Of a stretch of 34,704 nucleotides of DNA, positions 19,197-29,345 are shown piece after piece. Source of the stretch: Hydnum rufescens UP504 (Eukaryota > Basidiomycota > Agaricomycetes > Cantharellales > Hydnaceae); assembly GCA_014904985.1 (NCBI GenBank), contig MU128917.1:374888-409591 (forward strand), read 5' to 3'. The notes under the pieces are model-generated. The model saw nothing but the letters and a program-made list of their open reading frames with translations, ran no database searches and was not told the DNA's origin. The position numbers were made by a program, and so were the translations under genes. Numbering within the stretch: the stretch's first letter is position 1; every line of letters starts with the position of its first letter.

Positions 19197-22100
19197 CTCA
19201 ATGCCGGACTTTCTGGATCGAAAGAGCGCCCAATTAGGGGCAGCGCAAGCCTCATATAGATAGATAATAAATACCTAGATGCAAAATAAATAATAAATAC
19301 TAAATATTTGTCTAATACAAGTGAGGAAAAGAGGGATAGTCAGTTGGATTGCACTAAGGCAGCATGTTCAAAGCAGAATTGGGCGACTTCCATGCATTAT
19401 AATTGGCCCAAAATTGAGTATCTTGGTGGCATGTATGTATATTTCATGGACGCCGAAACGAATTGGACGACCTGGCTAATTTTCAATTTCTCGTGCCTTC
19501 AATTTCCTAAATAGGAAATTGAAGGCGCGAGAAATTGAAAATTAGCCAGGTCGTCCAATTCGTTTCGGCGTCCATGAAATATACATACATGCCACCAAGA
19601 TACTCAATTTTGGGCCAATTATAATGCATGGAAGTCACCCAATTCTGCTTTGAACATGCTGCCTTAGTGCAATCCAACTGACTATCCCTCTTTTCCTCAC
19701 TTGTATTAGACAAATATTTAGTATTTATTATTTATTTTGCATCTAGGTATTTATTATCTATCTATATGAGGCTTGTGCTGCCCCTAATTGGGCGCTCTTT
19801 CGAGCCAGGAAAGTCCGGCGTTGAGCAGTATCCTCACATCTATTTGGAGGTGCCCAAAGCAAGTGCCACACACCTGCCGGGGCGGGTGTGTGGCACTGTT
19901 AGGTGAGTTTTCTTTTTACAGGCTGTACCACAATGCCAAAAGAGCAGCACTAGCTGCTCTTTTGGTGTTGCTTGAATTCTTTATTTACTAACGTTCATTA
20001 TTCTAGGTTCCTTCCCTCTGCTACCCAAAGAATGCACCGACAAGACTCAGGATGAAATACGAGGGCACGCACAGCCACCCAGGACCCCAAGACTCAACTA
20101 TCCGCGACCTATAGAATGACGCCTGCCACACCTGCTTCGGCGGGTGTGGTAATATTAGGTATTTTTTTTTATTACGGGTGGATGATGACACCAAAAGAGC
20201 AGCCCGCCTGCTCTTTTGGCGTTGCTTCTGTTATTTTTTTTAAACTAACATATTCGTTATTCTAGATTTTCTCCCTCCGCCAAACTCCCCATCTGAAGAA
20301 CACACAGACAAGGCCCGGGCGAAATATGGGGGTGCGCGCAGTCACCCAGGACCCCAACCCTTGCGTATCCCCAACCCCTACAACGACGAATCAAGTACAG
20401 CGTTGCACACCCACTTCGGCGGGTGTGTGGCAATCTTGGGTCAGTTTTTTTAAATTACGGGGTGTATTACGACGCCAAAAGAGCAGCACTAGCTGCTCTT
20501 TTGGCGTTGCTTATGTTATTTTTTTTTTACTGACGTATTACTTAGTCTAGGTTCTTTCTCCCTCCGTTCGAAGAACGCACAGACAACATCCACCACGAAA
20601 TATCGGGAGCGCACAGCCGCCCAGACCCCAACTCGCAACCTATATGACAACGAAACAAGGACGGCGCCACACACCCGCTTCGGCGGGTGTGTGGCAATAT
20701 TAGGTGAGCTTCTTCATTACGGGGTGTACGGCAATGCCAAAAGAGCAGCCCTGGCCCCTCTTTTCGCGTTGCCTTCGAGTTTTTTTTCTTTACTAACATT
20801 TTACTATTCTAGGGACCTTCACGCTGCAATATCCGACCCGACGAATGCACTGACCAGATGCAGGGCGAAACGCAGGAGTGCGCAGTTGCCTAGACCCCGA
20901 CTTTTGATTATCCGCAATGCAATCTATATGACTACGCAACAAATATGGTGCCACACACCTGCCGAAGTGGGTGTGTGGCAATATTGGGTGAGCTTTTTCA
21001 TTACGGGGTGTGCGATGACACCAAAAGAGCAGCACCAGCTGCTCTTTTGGCATTGCATATGTTATTTTTTTTAACTAACGTATTACTTAGTCTAGATTCT
21101 TTCTCCCTGTGTGAAACCGCCCTGAAAAATACACAGACAACGCCCACCCTGAAATACGGGAGCGCGCTGCCGCCCAAGACCCAAACCCTCGACCATCCGC
21201 AAGTTATACAACACGGATCAAATACAATGCCACACACCCACCGAAGCGGGTGTGTGGCAATATTATGTGAGTTTTTTTTATTACGCGGTTTACGACGATG
21301 CCAAAAGAGCAGCACCTGCTGCTCTTTTGGCGTTGCTTGTATTATTTTTCTACTAACATATTGATTATTCCAGGTTCTTTCTCCCTGTGCGAAACCCCAC
21401 CCGAAGCCAGCACAGACGAAGGCCAAGGCAAAATACGGACGTACACAGGCACCCGAAAGCCCAGCCCCGAACACCCACGGTGACTGCCATGACGAGTTAA
21501 ATATGATACCATACGCCGCTGCGGCAGGTGTATGGTATTAGTAGGCAAGTTTTCCACGTACTACAATGCCAAAAGAGCAGCATCAGCTGCTCTTTTGGCG
21601 TTGCTTGGATTCTTTTTTTATTATTAACATGCATGCTCATTATTCTAGGTCTTTTCTCCCACCACGAAACTTCACCCACCCAAGAATACATAGACAAGGC
21701 CCAGGGTGAAATATGGGCGCACGCACAGCCACCCAAGATGACCCTCAAGCATCTCTACACGACAACGAATCGAATACGGTGCCACACGCCCGCTTCGGCG
21801 GGTGTGTGGCACTATTAGGCAAGTTTGTTTCATCACACGGTGTACCACGATGCCAAAAGAGCAGCACTAGCTGCTCTTTTGGCATTGCTTCTGTTATTTT
21901 TTTTAAAAACTAACATACTGATTATTCTAGGCTTTCTCCCTCCGCGAAACCTCCATGCGATGAATGCACCGACAAGGCCCGGGCGAACTACGGGCGCCCG
22001 CACAGCCACGCAAGATTCCAACACTCGACTATCCACAACCAATACAACAATGAATCGAATACGGTGCCACACACCCGCCAAAGCGGGTGTGTGGCTATAT

Positions 22101-22363
22101 TAGGTGAGTTTTCCCATTATGGGGTATACCACAACACCAAAGGAGCAGCACCAGCTGCTCTTTTGGCGTTGCCTTGGTTTTTTTTTGCTCTTACTAATGC
22201 ATTTGCTATTCTAGGTACCTTCTCCCACTGTGAAACCCCACCCAAAGCCAGCACAGACGAGGCCCAAGGCGAAATACCGACCTATGCGGCCACCCGAAAG
22301 CCCAGCAACCACAACGAGAAATTAAATATGATACCACACACCCGCTTCAGCGGGTGTGTGGTA
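17939..22363. repeat. H1 hairpin family, 15 copies
   Basis: Stem GCCACACACCCGC pairing with GCGGGTGTGTGGC (about 13 bp), loop commonly TTCG, otherwise GGAG, CAAA, CGAA and similar. It sits at the 3' end of each exon, usually 4-10 bases from the donor. Variants are matched on both sides: ACC/GGT ends in the left array and unit 10, and ATACCATAC/GTATGGTAT in unit 7. Confidence 0.85.
19197..19826. repeat. ~630-bp near-perfect palindrome, arms ~310 bp
   Basis: The left arm starts CTCAATGCCGGACTTTCTGG and the right arm ends with its near reverse complement; the centre is near 19507 (TTCCTAAATAGGAA). The arms differ at only a handful of bases, mostly C/T or G/A and several in CpG contexts (for example CTCGTGCC against CTCGCGCC, and GCGCAAGCC against GCACAAGCC). 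Each arm therefore carries the same 68-codon open frame, mirrored (19308-19514 plus, 19713-19507 minus), without an ATG start. It separates the two divergent arrays. Confidence 0.9.
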
Positions 22364-22436
22364 CTATTAGGTGAGTTTTTCTTCACGGAGTGTACTATGG
22401 CGCCAAAAGAGCAGCACCAGCTGCTCTTTTGGTGCC
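19863..22436 (+). CDS. Right array: ten plus-strand hairpin/exon-intron units
   Basis: H1 hairpins start at 19863, 20124, 20402, 20666, 20950, 21229, 21507, 21781, 22066 and 22330 (spacing 261-285). Each is followed by TATTAG and a donor (mostly GTGAGT/C; GCAAGT in units 7 and 8). Introns: 19903-20006, 20159-20265, 20440-20550, 20704-20812, 20988-21095, 21267-21373, 21545-21648, 21819-21930, 22104-22214, all 104-112 nt, each with H2, most with ACTAAC and all ending in CTAG or CCAG. The tenth unit has no acceptor. The nine internal exons are 152, 174, 153, 175, 171, 171, 170, 173 and 156 nt. Those of 174, 153, 171 (fifth) and 156 are open throughout in phase 1 and share TDKARAKYG-like and ESNTVPHTRFSGCVAILG-like segments; the last is written by H1 itself. 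No function is known to me. Confidence 0.55.
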
Positions 22437-22550
22437 ATCTGTGTGTCTTTTTTTTAATTACAACACCAACCCCCCAATACTCGAAACCTGCGCAAGCTAT
22501 CTGTAAACTGGCGACTCCACCAAATGAAAACATATGACCCGGGGGTATAT

Positions 22551-22598
22551 GTATAAATAATAATAAATGAATAATAATAAATAAATAAATAATCATAA
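22551..22598. repeat. AT-rich simple repeat
   Basis: Runs of TAAATAATAATAAATGAATAA-like sequence between the right array and the right terminal repeat. Confidence 0.7.
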
Positions 22599-22716
22599 AT
22601 ACTTATGTGGTCTAGCACAGTGGTTGACCAGAAGTTGGCCCAATAAGGCCCCAATGGGACCCCAATTGGCACCCAAGCCACAACCAAAGTGGTGGACTGG
22701 GGCCCCAATAGTGTCT

Positions 22717-22786
22717 GGTACCTACTTAGGTACCAAATCATGCCCCAGAATAGACACCTAACAAGGGGGTCACATACGGCTGTCCA
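22717..22786 (-). repeat. Right terminal inverted repeat (TIR copy B)
   Basis: Read on the minus strand it starts TGGACAGCCGTATG and ends GGTACCTAAGTAGGTACC, then GGGGCCCC and GGGTGCCAATTGGGG further inward. Inverted partner of 17359-17427. Confidence 0.6.
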
Positions 22787-22959
22787 AGGTGGAGGGTGAG
22801 GGGGAAAATCAATCAAAATTCGCATCCCCTGCACTTAATATACATCTTGGAATAATGCCATGGTAACCGGCAGAAAGGTGGGGCTAAGGCGAAAATGATG
22901 AAAAAGAGATTGAGTCAAAATATTCAAAACTGAAGGAGATATTCAATTAACAAGTTAGA

Positions 22960-23470
22960 ATAGGGGAATATGGCTTAACCAAGGTACTCCTCCTCTCCTA
23001 CTGAACAGAATCCCTTGGGGAAAGGTGGAACTGCTTGCCCTAGATGTACCCTCCATCAGACATAGCGTGCCGGAACCATAATTGCCTTTAATAATCAGAA
23101 AAGCGGAGGTAAAAGTGAAATGAGACATGGGGAGACTAAATTTCAGAAAGCTGAGTTCTAATCCGCTCGTTTTGACCTTGGTACCATTCAATGTGGATTT
23201 TCAGCTTCTTTCCAGGGGTGGTCGTTACTAATGAATCGGATCAAAACTGGTGGAGATATTTGCGAAATACTGAAGGATAGTGTGGAGCATGGGGTAAAAT
23301 CGACCTGGAGGATGCAGTTCGCATCTGATAAACACGTATGTGGTACCGTTGGATAGGTATTGATTATAGATTTCTGGGTGCTATCTTGCCAAGTCGATCC
23401 GATCAAAAATGAGGGAGGTATTCGCAAAATACTCCTTGAGAGTATGGGAATAGCCCCTATTTAACATGTG
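22960..23470 (-). repeat. Probable degenerate 3' LTR of the minus-strand Ty3-type element
   Basis: On the minus strand two ~162-bp units recur (GGTACC landmarks at 23180 and 23342), each with a TTTTGATC(G/C)GAT-like block. The same block order and ~160-bp period mark the plus-strand LTR-like repeats at 3.1, 5.6 and 29.9 kb. Its place downstream of pol fits a 3' LTR. Exact ends are not visible. Confidence 0.4.
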
Positions 23471-23849
23471 ACTAATCCGCGAGTTGGATCCAAAGGATTA
23501 GGCAATCTTGATTATATAATTGGGACTTGTATATCCCCACCGAGGCAATGAGCAATGCATAATGGATTGGGTACCAAACAAACAGGGGCAAGTTGAATTG
23601 CCTGAGCCACAGTTGGCTGGGCTTGAAGTAACTACAATTTGAGGTAGTCTGTTGAAGACTTGGAGATGGACAAATAAATGTCTCGTGTACAAGGTGGAGG
23701 AAAGAGAAATAAAGTGGGTCTTGGAGAATTGAAATCCATGTTGTATGGCAATCAAAGGAGTGGTAGGTATTTGAAGGATTGGAATTGAATAAATTGGATT
23801 TGTTTGAGGAGGTAGTTGGGTCCTGAAGTGGAATATATGTAGTAGGGTT

Positions 23850-25741
23850 TTATCCCTCCAACACTGTGAAGAATGGGATGAAGTGTGCAAAGTATACTAC
23901 CATACCTAGAAAGGTTTGAAGGGTTGAATGGTTCTCAGGGCATGCTAGTTCTGTAACTGCTTGCACCTTCAGTTCATGGGTAGACAGCCCCAGTCTTGAC
24001 ACCTTTTTCCCTAGTAAGAGTATTGAGGTGTACATGAAGTGACACTTCTTAGGGGCTAGAGTCAGATTTGTGTCTTCGCAAGCTTGCAGGACTAGGTCCA
24101 AATGCATGAGGTGTTCACTGTACAACTTCGAGTAAATTACTATGTTGTTGATGTACACTAGGGCAAACATCCATAAGTACAGTGCTAGAATCGACTGCAT
24201 TATCCTTTGGAAGCTCAAGGGGCTGTTACATAAACTGAATGGAAGGTGCTTGAACTGCCAAAGGCCTCTGTGTGTACGAAACACTGTCTTTTCCACATCC
24301 TCTTTGCGCATGGCTATTTGGTGGAACCCACTTAGGGTGTCAACAGTGGACATTACCTGCACACCTGATAGAGCTTGAAGAATTTCTTGTTGTCGAGGAA
24401 TGGGGAATTCATTGGGTATAGTTGCTGTGTTGAGCTTCTGGTAGTCTATGCAGAAGCAAGGTTTACCATACTGATACACTATCACTACGGGAGCTGCCCA
24501 ATGGCTGGAGGAAGGTTCAATGACTTCTTGGTGGATCCATTTGTCCATCTGTTCATTGATGAATTGGCACTTTGCTGGAGAGGCTCCATACATCAGTACA
24601 CCAATAGGGTGTATGTCCTCTTTCAAATGAATGGAAGCCTTGGTGTTGAATGTTCCTAGGTGATTGTTGAATCTGAAGGCTTTAACATGCTTCTTTAACA
24701 GCTCTATTGTTTGTTTGGGAATCTCCACTGGTGCATTGGCTGTGATGTCTACCAGCAATTCCAGTTCTTTGGATGAATGTGTTGAGGGATCTGGAGGCTC
24801 AGAGGTTTTGGGTCCCCAAAGATCTTCTGGTCCCTCTGGTTGTATGGGGAAGTCGTTTTCCTTGGAATGACAAGTGGGCCCCTCAGCTAGATCCTGTTCT
24901 CCTAAGGGACCTTGTGTGATTTTCTGCACTACCAATGCAACTGCTTGGGCCCTTTTTGAGAGTTCCTCTGAGTTCATGTCGAGGTAGGCATCAGGTTCAT
25001 GGAGGATTCCTAGGATATCTCCTCAGCAAATCCATTTCCAGGATGGGGAGGGGTTTGCGACATCAAGGATAGGGCAGCTTGAAAGAACAAGACTAGAAGG
25101 GGCTGCCAGGAAGTAGCCATCCTTCATCTGCAAAGTGATCCTTTCCATGAACCAGTCCAGTTGACCTTGGAACGCCCCTTGTAAGGGAACTCATGCTGAG
25201 TGGGCTGGCCTAATATGCACATCCTTTGAGGCCCTGACAAAGAAGTCCTTAGGTGCCTGGTCAGCTCCTGTAGAGAGGTCCCTTTGTGCTGAGGTGGAGG
25301 GTTCCCATGATGCAGCAAGATATGCTGTACAATCATGCACTTTCTTGTCCTGCATGGGCTTTATGGAGAAACCTGTGTCTGTATGTGGAGTGGAGCTGGC
25401 TGGGACTGCATAGGTCTCAGTAGGTTGTAGGACTGATACCAACATTTCCTGTGTGGTTCACTGTACTAAGACTTGGTAGTTGACTTGGAAGTCTTCCCCT
25501 AGCAGTATTGGGACATTCATGCCCAGAATGACATACAGTTCCTCCCTGAATTTGAGTGTCCTGCCATCAATTGTTGGTATGAATATGGGCAAGTTGATGT
25601 AGCCCAGGATTCTCGCTTTATTGGTCAGTTTGAAGAGCTTGAGCTTCATGCCCTTTTGTAACTTCGGGTGTGAACCCAACAATTTATAGCACTCCTTGGA
25701 AATAAGGGAGATGTCTGCCCCAGAATTGAGTCATAATTGAA
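23850..25741 (-). pseudogene. Ty3-type pol remnant: protease and reverse transcriptase
   Basis: The protease part (about 25741-25458) has the retropepsin-like order: LNSGADISLIS where the family has DSG, then the flap region and VPILLGEDFQ. A TGA directly precedes it. The following ~480 bases are frame-broken. An open frame from 24977 to 23850 covers the reverse transcriptase: HWAAPVVIV, FCIDYQKLN, STVDTLSGFHQ (first catalytic Asp kept), KHLPFSLCNSPLSFQR, and YINNIVIYS at about 24155-24129 where active enzymes have YxDD. The frame ends after LQTFLGMVVYFAHFIPFF, the start of the connection region. RNase H and integrase are missing. The element is therefore inactive. Ty3-type elements copy RNA into DNA in cytoplasmic particles and integrate in the nucleus. 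Confidence 0.9.
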
Positions 25742-26200
25742 CAGGGGGTTCCATAAGGGACCCTAGATGTCCACCATAGATACTCAAGGTGGTGATTCCC
25801 AATGCTGACTTCCCTGGAGGGGTTGTCCTAGCCTTCACACAATGAATGATGCCCTCACTTCCTGGGGGTGGGCCAGGAGGGGTATGATGAGTGGCTTGTT
25901 TCGTTCTGCCAGCCATGAGTGCAGCTTTGATATGGAGTGCATCTTCAGGCTTGAATTCACTGGGGAAGAATTCTAGTTTGCTAGGCGATCCCCCTTTGAC
26001 AGCCATGGGCTCAGGGGGGAGAGCTTCTGACAAAGGGAAGTGGTCAGGAGGTTCTTTATTGGGAGCCAATTCAGGGTGACATGATAATAAATTTTCATTC
26101 TGCGCTTGAGATAGATTTACATTGCACAGTAGATCAGGGAGAGATTCTATATAGGTGGGCTTCTGACCATATACAATGGAGTCAGGCAGTGAAGCTGTGT

Positions 26201-29200
26201 TCACCTGTTCCATTCTTGAAAACCTGACTCCTTGTCTTGGGCATCAATGGCTGCAGCATATGCAGCTTTGTAGTGTGGGGACTCATAATGTTGGTGCTCC
26301 TTATGTAGGGTCTTCCTATCTAGTTGACTGGAATATGCTCCATAGTGGGAGCATTCTTGTACCCAATGGTTTTCACTACTGCAAGCGAAGCATTTCTGGC
26401 TGGGTTTGTGGTGGCTCACTACAGAGTCATCCTTTGGATAAGGGTAGGTTTTTTCCACAGAATCTGCAGTGTGTGGTTTAGGGGTATAATGGCCTCATGT
26501 ATCCATTCTGCAGTTTCTAGGGTGATTCTGTAGGCTAAAGGCATCCTTACTTACAGCATTCTGCTCATCGCTGGAGTAGTGGAATGTGTCTTCTGGATCG
26601 TCTTCATATGGGGAGTGGACTGAGTTGGCTTCTGCCTGCAGGTCATTGTCCACTGAAGCATGGTGCGCATGCTTGGGCTGTGTGGGCTCACGAGAATGGA
26701 AGTGGCATGAAGATTTCCATGTGGCTATCAGTGTATCCTTGTACTGCTTGGATAGCATGAGGACAGACTCGATGGGAGGGCTCTTGCTCCAACAAAGCAT
26801 GACATTCCATTTCAAAGGAGCATTAAGCATGATAGCTGCAGTCTCTTCAGCACTATGAGGGTGAAATGGTAGAATACCTGAGCATGCAGAATGTGCCTCT
26901 GAATATATTCTGCAGGCTTGTTGTGAGGGTGTTTAGGTCCTCTGAAAACTTCATTGTTGAAGTCGAGGCATTGTTGTGTACTCCAGGCCACACCCAGAAA
27001 GGTGTTAAGAGCCCAATCACCCAAGGAGCTCCAGCTGTACAGGATATCATCCTTGAATGATTGAGAATGGGCTCTCCATGTAGCTGCTAAAGGACCTTTA
27101 AATCTCATAGAGGCAATTAAAGGGAGGTGCTGGGCGACTTGTGGGCTGAGATGAGCTAGATCATCCCCTTTCATGGTCCATGCTATAGCTTCTTCTGGGT
27201 TGCCATCCCACTCAGGCATCTCGATCCATTTAAGGCAAGTATCCCAAATGAATCCTGAAGACATTGGCTGAACAGCTGGGTTTGAGCTAATGTCTCCAGG
27301 AGGCCCAGGGGGTCCTGGCAGGCCAGGACATCCAGGATGTCCAGGATGTCCAGGACGTCTGCAGTGGCCTCTTCATGGGTCTGGCCCTTCCAAGGAGGAG
27401 GATGGTGACCCTGGAGGACCATCAGGAGGCATCCCTGGGGGCCTAGGCAGTGGGGTGATTGGATTGTTCCTGAGATCATTCTGTGAATCACCTGGAGGGC
27501 CCGGATTGGGAGGTGTGGCCTCTGGGGGTCCATTCCTGGATTCTCCATCTTTGGCTCAAACTCCTGAAACTATGGGCCCTGTTGCTGGATCAGCTAATGT
27601 GAAAGGAGGCAGAGCCATGGGATGGGAGTGTTTGTAGTGGTCGTGGATGCTGGGGAGCTCTGCTAATTTTGTTTCTGAAGATAGGTTTGCTGAGCCCCAG
27701 GCAGCATTGTGAGGAATGGTCCTCAACAGGCCTGTGTCAGCTAAGTTGGATCTGGCTATCAGCTGGTCCATTGTGGGCAAGTGAGTTCCTATGGGCTCCC
27801 AGGATGGTTTGGTGGAAAAGGCTCCACTAGGAGTGAACTCTTCCCAGTTCTCCTGTCTGATAGTCAGGTCTTCCATAGGCTGAAAGACTGTGGATGTCAT
27901 TTCAAAGGCTTGTATGGCTTCAGACTTAGTGAAATGAGCCTCTGAGTTCTGTGCAGCCTTGAAGGTGTTTCTGAGATTCTCACCTAAGGATGAGACACTT
28001 CTTGAAAGAGCTTGCAGCCCTGGGGATTTTCCAATCGAGGGCCAGGAGTGACCAGAGCATTGCCCCAAAGGATCTGCAGGCCTAGGGGTTTCATTTTCTA
28101 AGGAAATTTCCCTCCAGGCATTAGGGGATGCATCGAGATCCACTGAAGTAGCTCAGAATTCAGCTGCTGATATGGCAGCATGGTGCTCTACTGGTGGAGT
28201 AGGCAAAGGGGTGAAGTCTCAATGGGGGTCCTCCAGTCCCTTGGGGCTGTGGGATGCTGAGACAGGAAGTTCGATCGATGGGATTACTACAGAGTAAGGG
28301 TCCTCAGACATGAATAAACCTAGATGGTGAGGCCCCTCCGATGTCCTTGGTAGGGGTTGGACTCCTAAGGCAGATTCAACCAGGGCCTCATGGCGATTGA
28401 ATTTACATGTGTAATTCCCTGCAAAGGGATGGTGAGTGGTTCACAAAATCATGGCTTGTCTGGAGATGTCTTTTTGTAGTGCATCCCAACCTAGATTGGT
28501 GGCTCTATGGCTAATCTTAAGGTGGGGCTGGCGGGGTCCATCCAAGCTTGGTGTAGTCACTTCAACAGATTGGGCATAGGAGGAAGCAATGATAAGGATC
28601 CCATGGGTGATTTACCCGATAGTTCAACACTGTCATGCAAAGCTTTCAACTTTACTAGGCAAGCTAGAGTAAGCTCCACTCACAGCTTCAGTAGTTTGTC
28701 TGCAATCTTAATTTCTCCTATCAAGCCAGCACTTCTCAGCTTAAGTTGGTACTGCAAATCCATGTTGACGACAAAACACCATTTTTCTCCTCCCACTAAA
28801 GCAACAGCATCCTTAATGACAGACTCCAAAGTGGATACAGAAAGCTGTATATTATGCATTAGATCTTCTTGTAACATCCAACTACTTGTATCTACACTTT
28901 CTTTGAAGTAGTAGGTGTAATACTTGGATGGGGAGAACTTCGTCCAGGCTGATAGGAACTGGTATATGGAGATGGGGAGGGTGGTCTGTGGGTCCTGGTA
29001 GCCTTCTAGGCTAAATCCAGGCATGAGGTAATTTCCTGGAATCAGATTAGGTTTTGCATTTAGGGAGGCAGGTATAAACATTCTGCGGTAGCTGGATGAA
29101 ACCTGGCACCCGCTTGTGAGAAAGGGGCCTGCATATGCAGCAGGATGTCTCTTGACAGCAGCGAGAGGATTCACCAGCTCGACAATGCTGCTGGCTGAGT

Positions 29201-29345
29201 GAGCAAACACTTAGACAGTGCTGGAGATGGGCCTGGGGCAAGGGGCAACAAAGGGGTGCCAGAGGGTTTAATTATAATAGGAGGGCATCCCAGGTCGCTG
29301 CTGCACATCAAAGGGTCTGTAGGGGGATCGGGGAAGTGGGGCATT
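26201..29345 (-). pseudogene. Ty3-type gag remnant
   Basis: Reading leftward on the minus strand: a possible start at 29345 (MPHFPDPPTDPL), then frames 29210-28680 and 28143-27556 with several shifts and stops, a GP-rich collagen-like linker (about 27520-27290), the capsid-like domain 27264-26812 (WIEMPEWDGNPEEAIAWTMK, then WALNTFLGVAW), and a Cx2Cx4Hx4C zinc knuckle (CFACSSENHWVQEC, at 26392-26351). Gag forms the particle and binds the RNA. Protease follows downstream, as in Ty3 elements. Frameshifts and stops are spread throughout; there is no intact gag. Confidence 0.8.

Larger units (their letters stand above)
18159..22436. repeat. H2 intronic hairpin family, 12 clear copies
   Basis: Stem GCCAAAAGAGCAGC pairing with GCTGCTCTTTTGGC, loop ACTA/ACCA/ACCT/ATCA. 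Right-array copies lie at 19935, 20190, 20474, 20735, 21021, 21300, 21568, 21851, 22135 and 22399; left-array copies at 18159 and 18735. Each lies between the donor and the branch point and is followed by a T-rich tract. Confidence 0.85.
17359..22786. mobile_element. Foldback-like element carrying divergent hairpin/exon-intron arrays
   Basis: The outer ends are inverted: 17359-17427 (TGGTCAGCCATA...GTACCTAAGTAGGTCC) and the reverse complement of 22717-22786 (TGGACAGCCGTA...GGTACCTAAGTAGGTACC). Both are followed inward by GGGTGCCAATTG and GGGGCC(C)-rich sequence. The same end lies beside the KDZ transposase at 31477-31545, so KDZ-type transposase could mobilise this element; that is inference. 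No transposase lies inside. From the centre outward it holds a ~630-bp palindrome, a left array of five units (minus) and a right array of ten (plus). The organisation resembles foldback transposons, whose inverted arms contain tandem repeats. No convincing target-site duplication was found (GGCCAGAC against AGGTGGAG). Confidence 0.6.

Noticed and set aside
19308..19713. Two 68-codon genes on opposite strands at the palindrome
   Set aside because: They are the same sequence mirrored by the inverted repeat, lack an ATG start and show no domain.
17939..22363. CRISPR-like array of palindromic repeats
   Set aside because: The sequences between hairpins are homologous to one another and contain splice sites; spacers of a CRISPR array are unrelated and 25-50 bases. 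The genome is eukaryotic.
19935..22440. Rho-independent terminators (H2 hairpin followed by T-rich tract)
   Set aside because: The T-rich stretch precedes a branch point and YAG acceptor in nearly every unit, so it reads as a polypyrimidine tract in a fungal intron.
27290..27637. Collagen-like plus-strand frame
   Set aside because: It is the reverse of the GP-rich gag linker; capsid-like and zinc-knuckle sequences place the gene on the minus strand.
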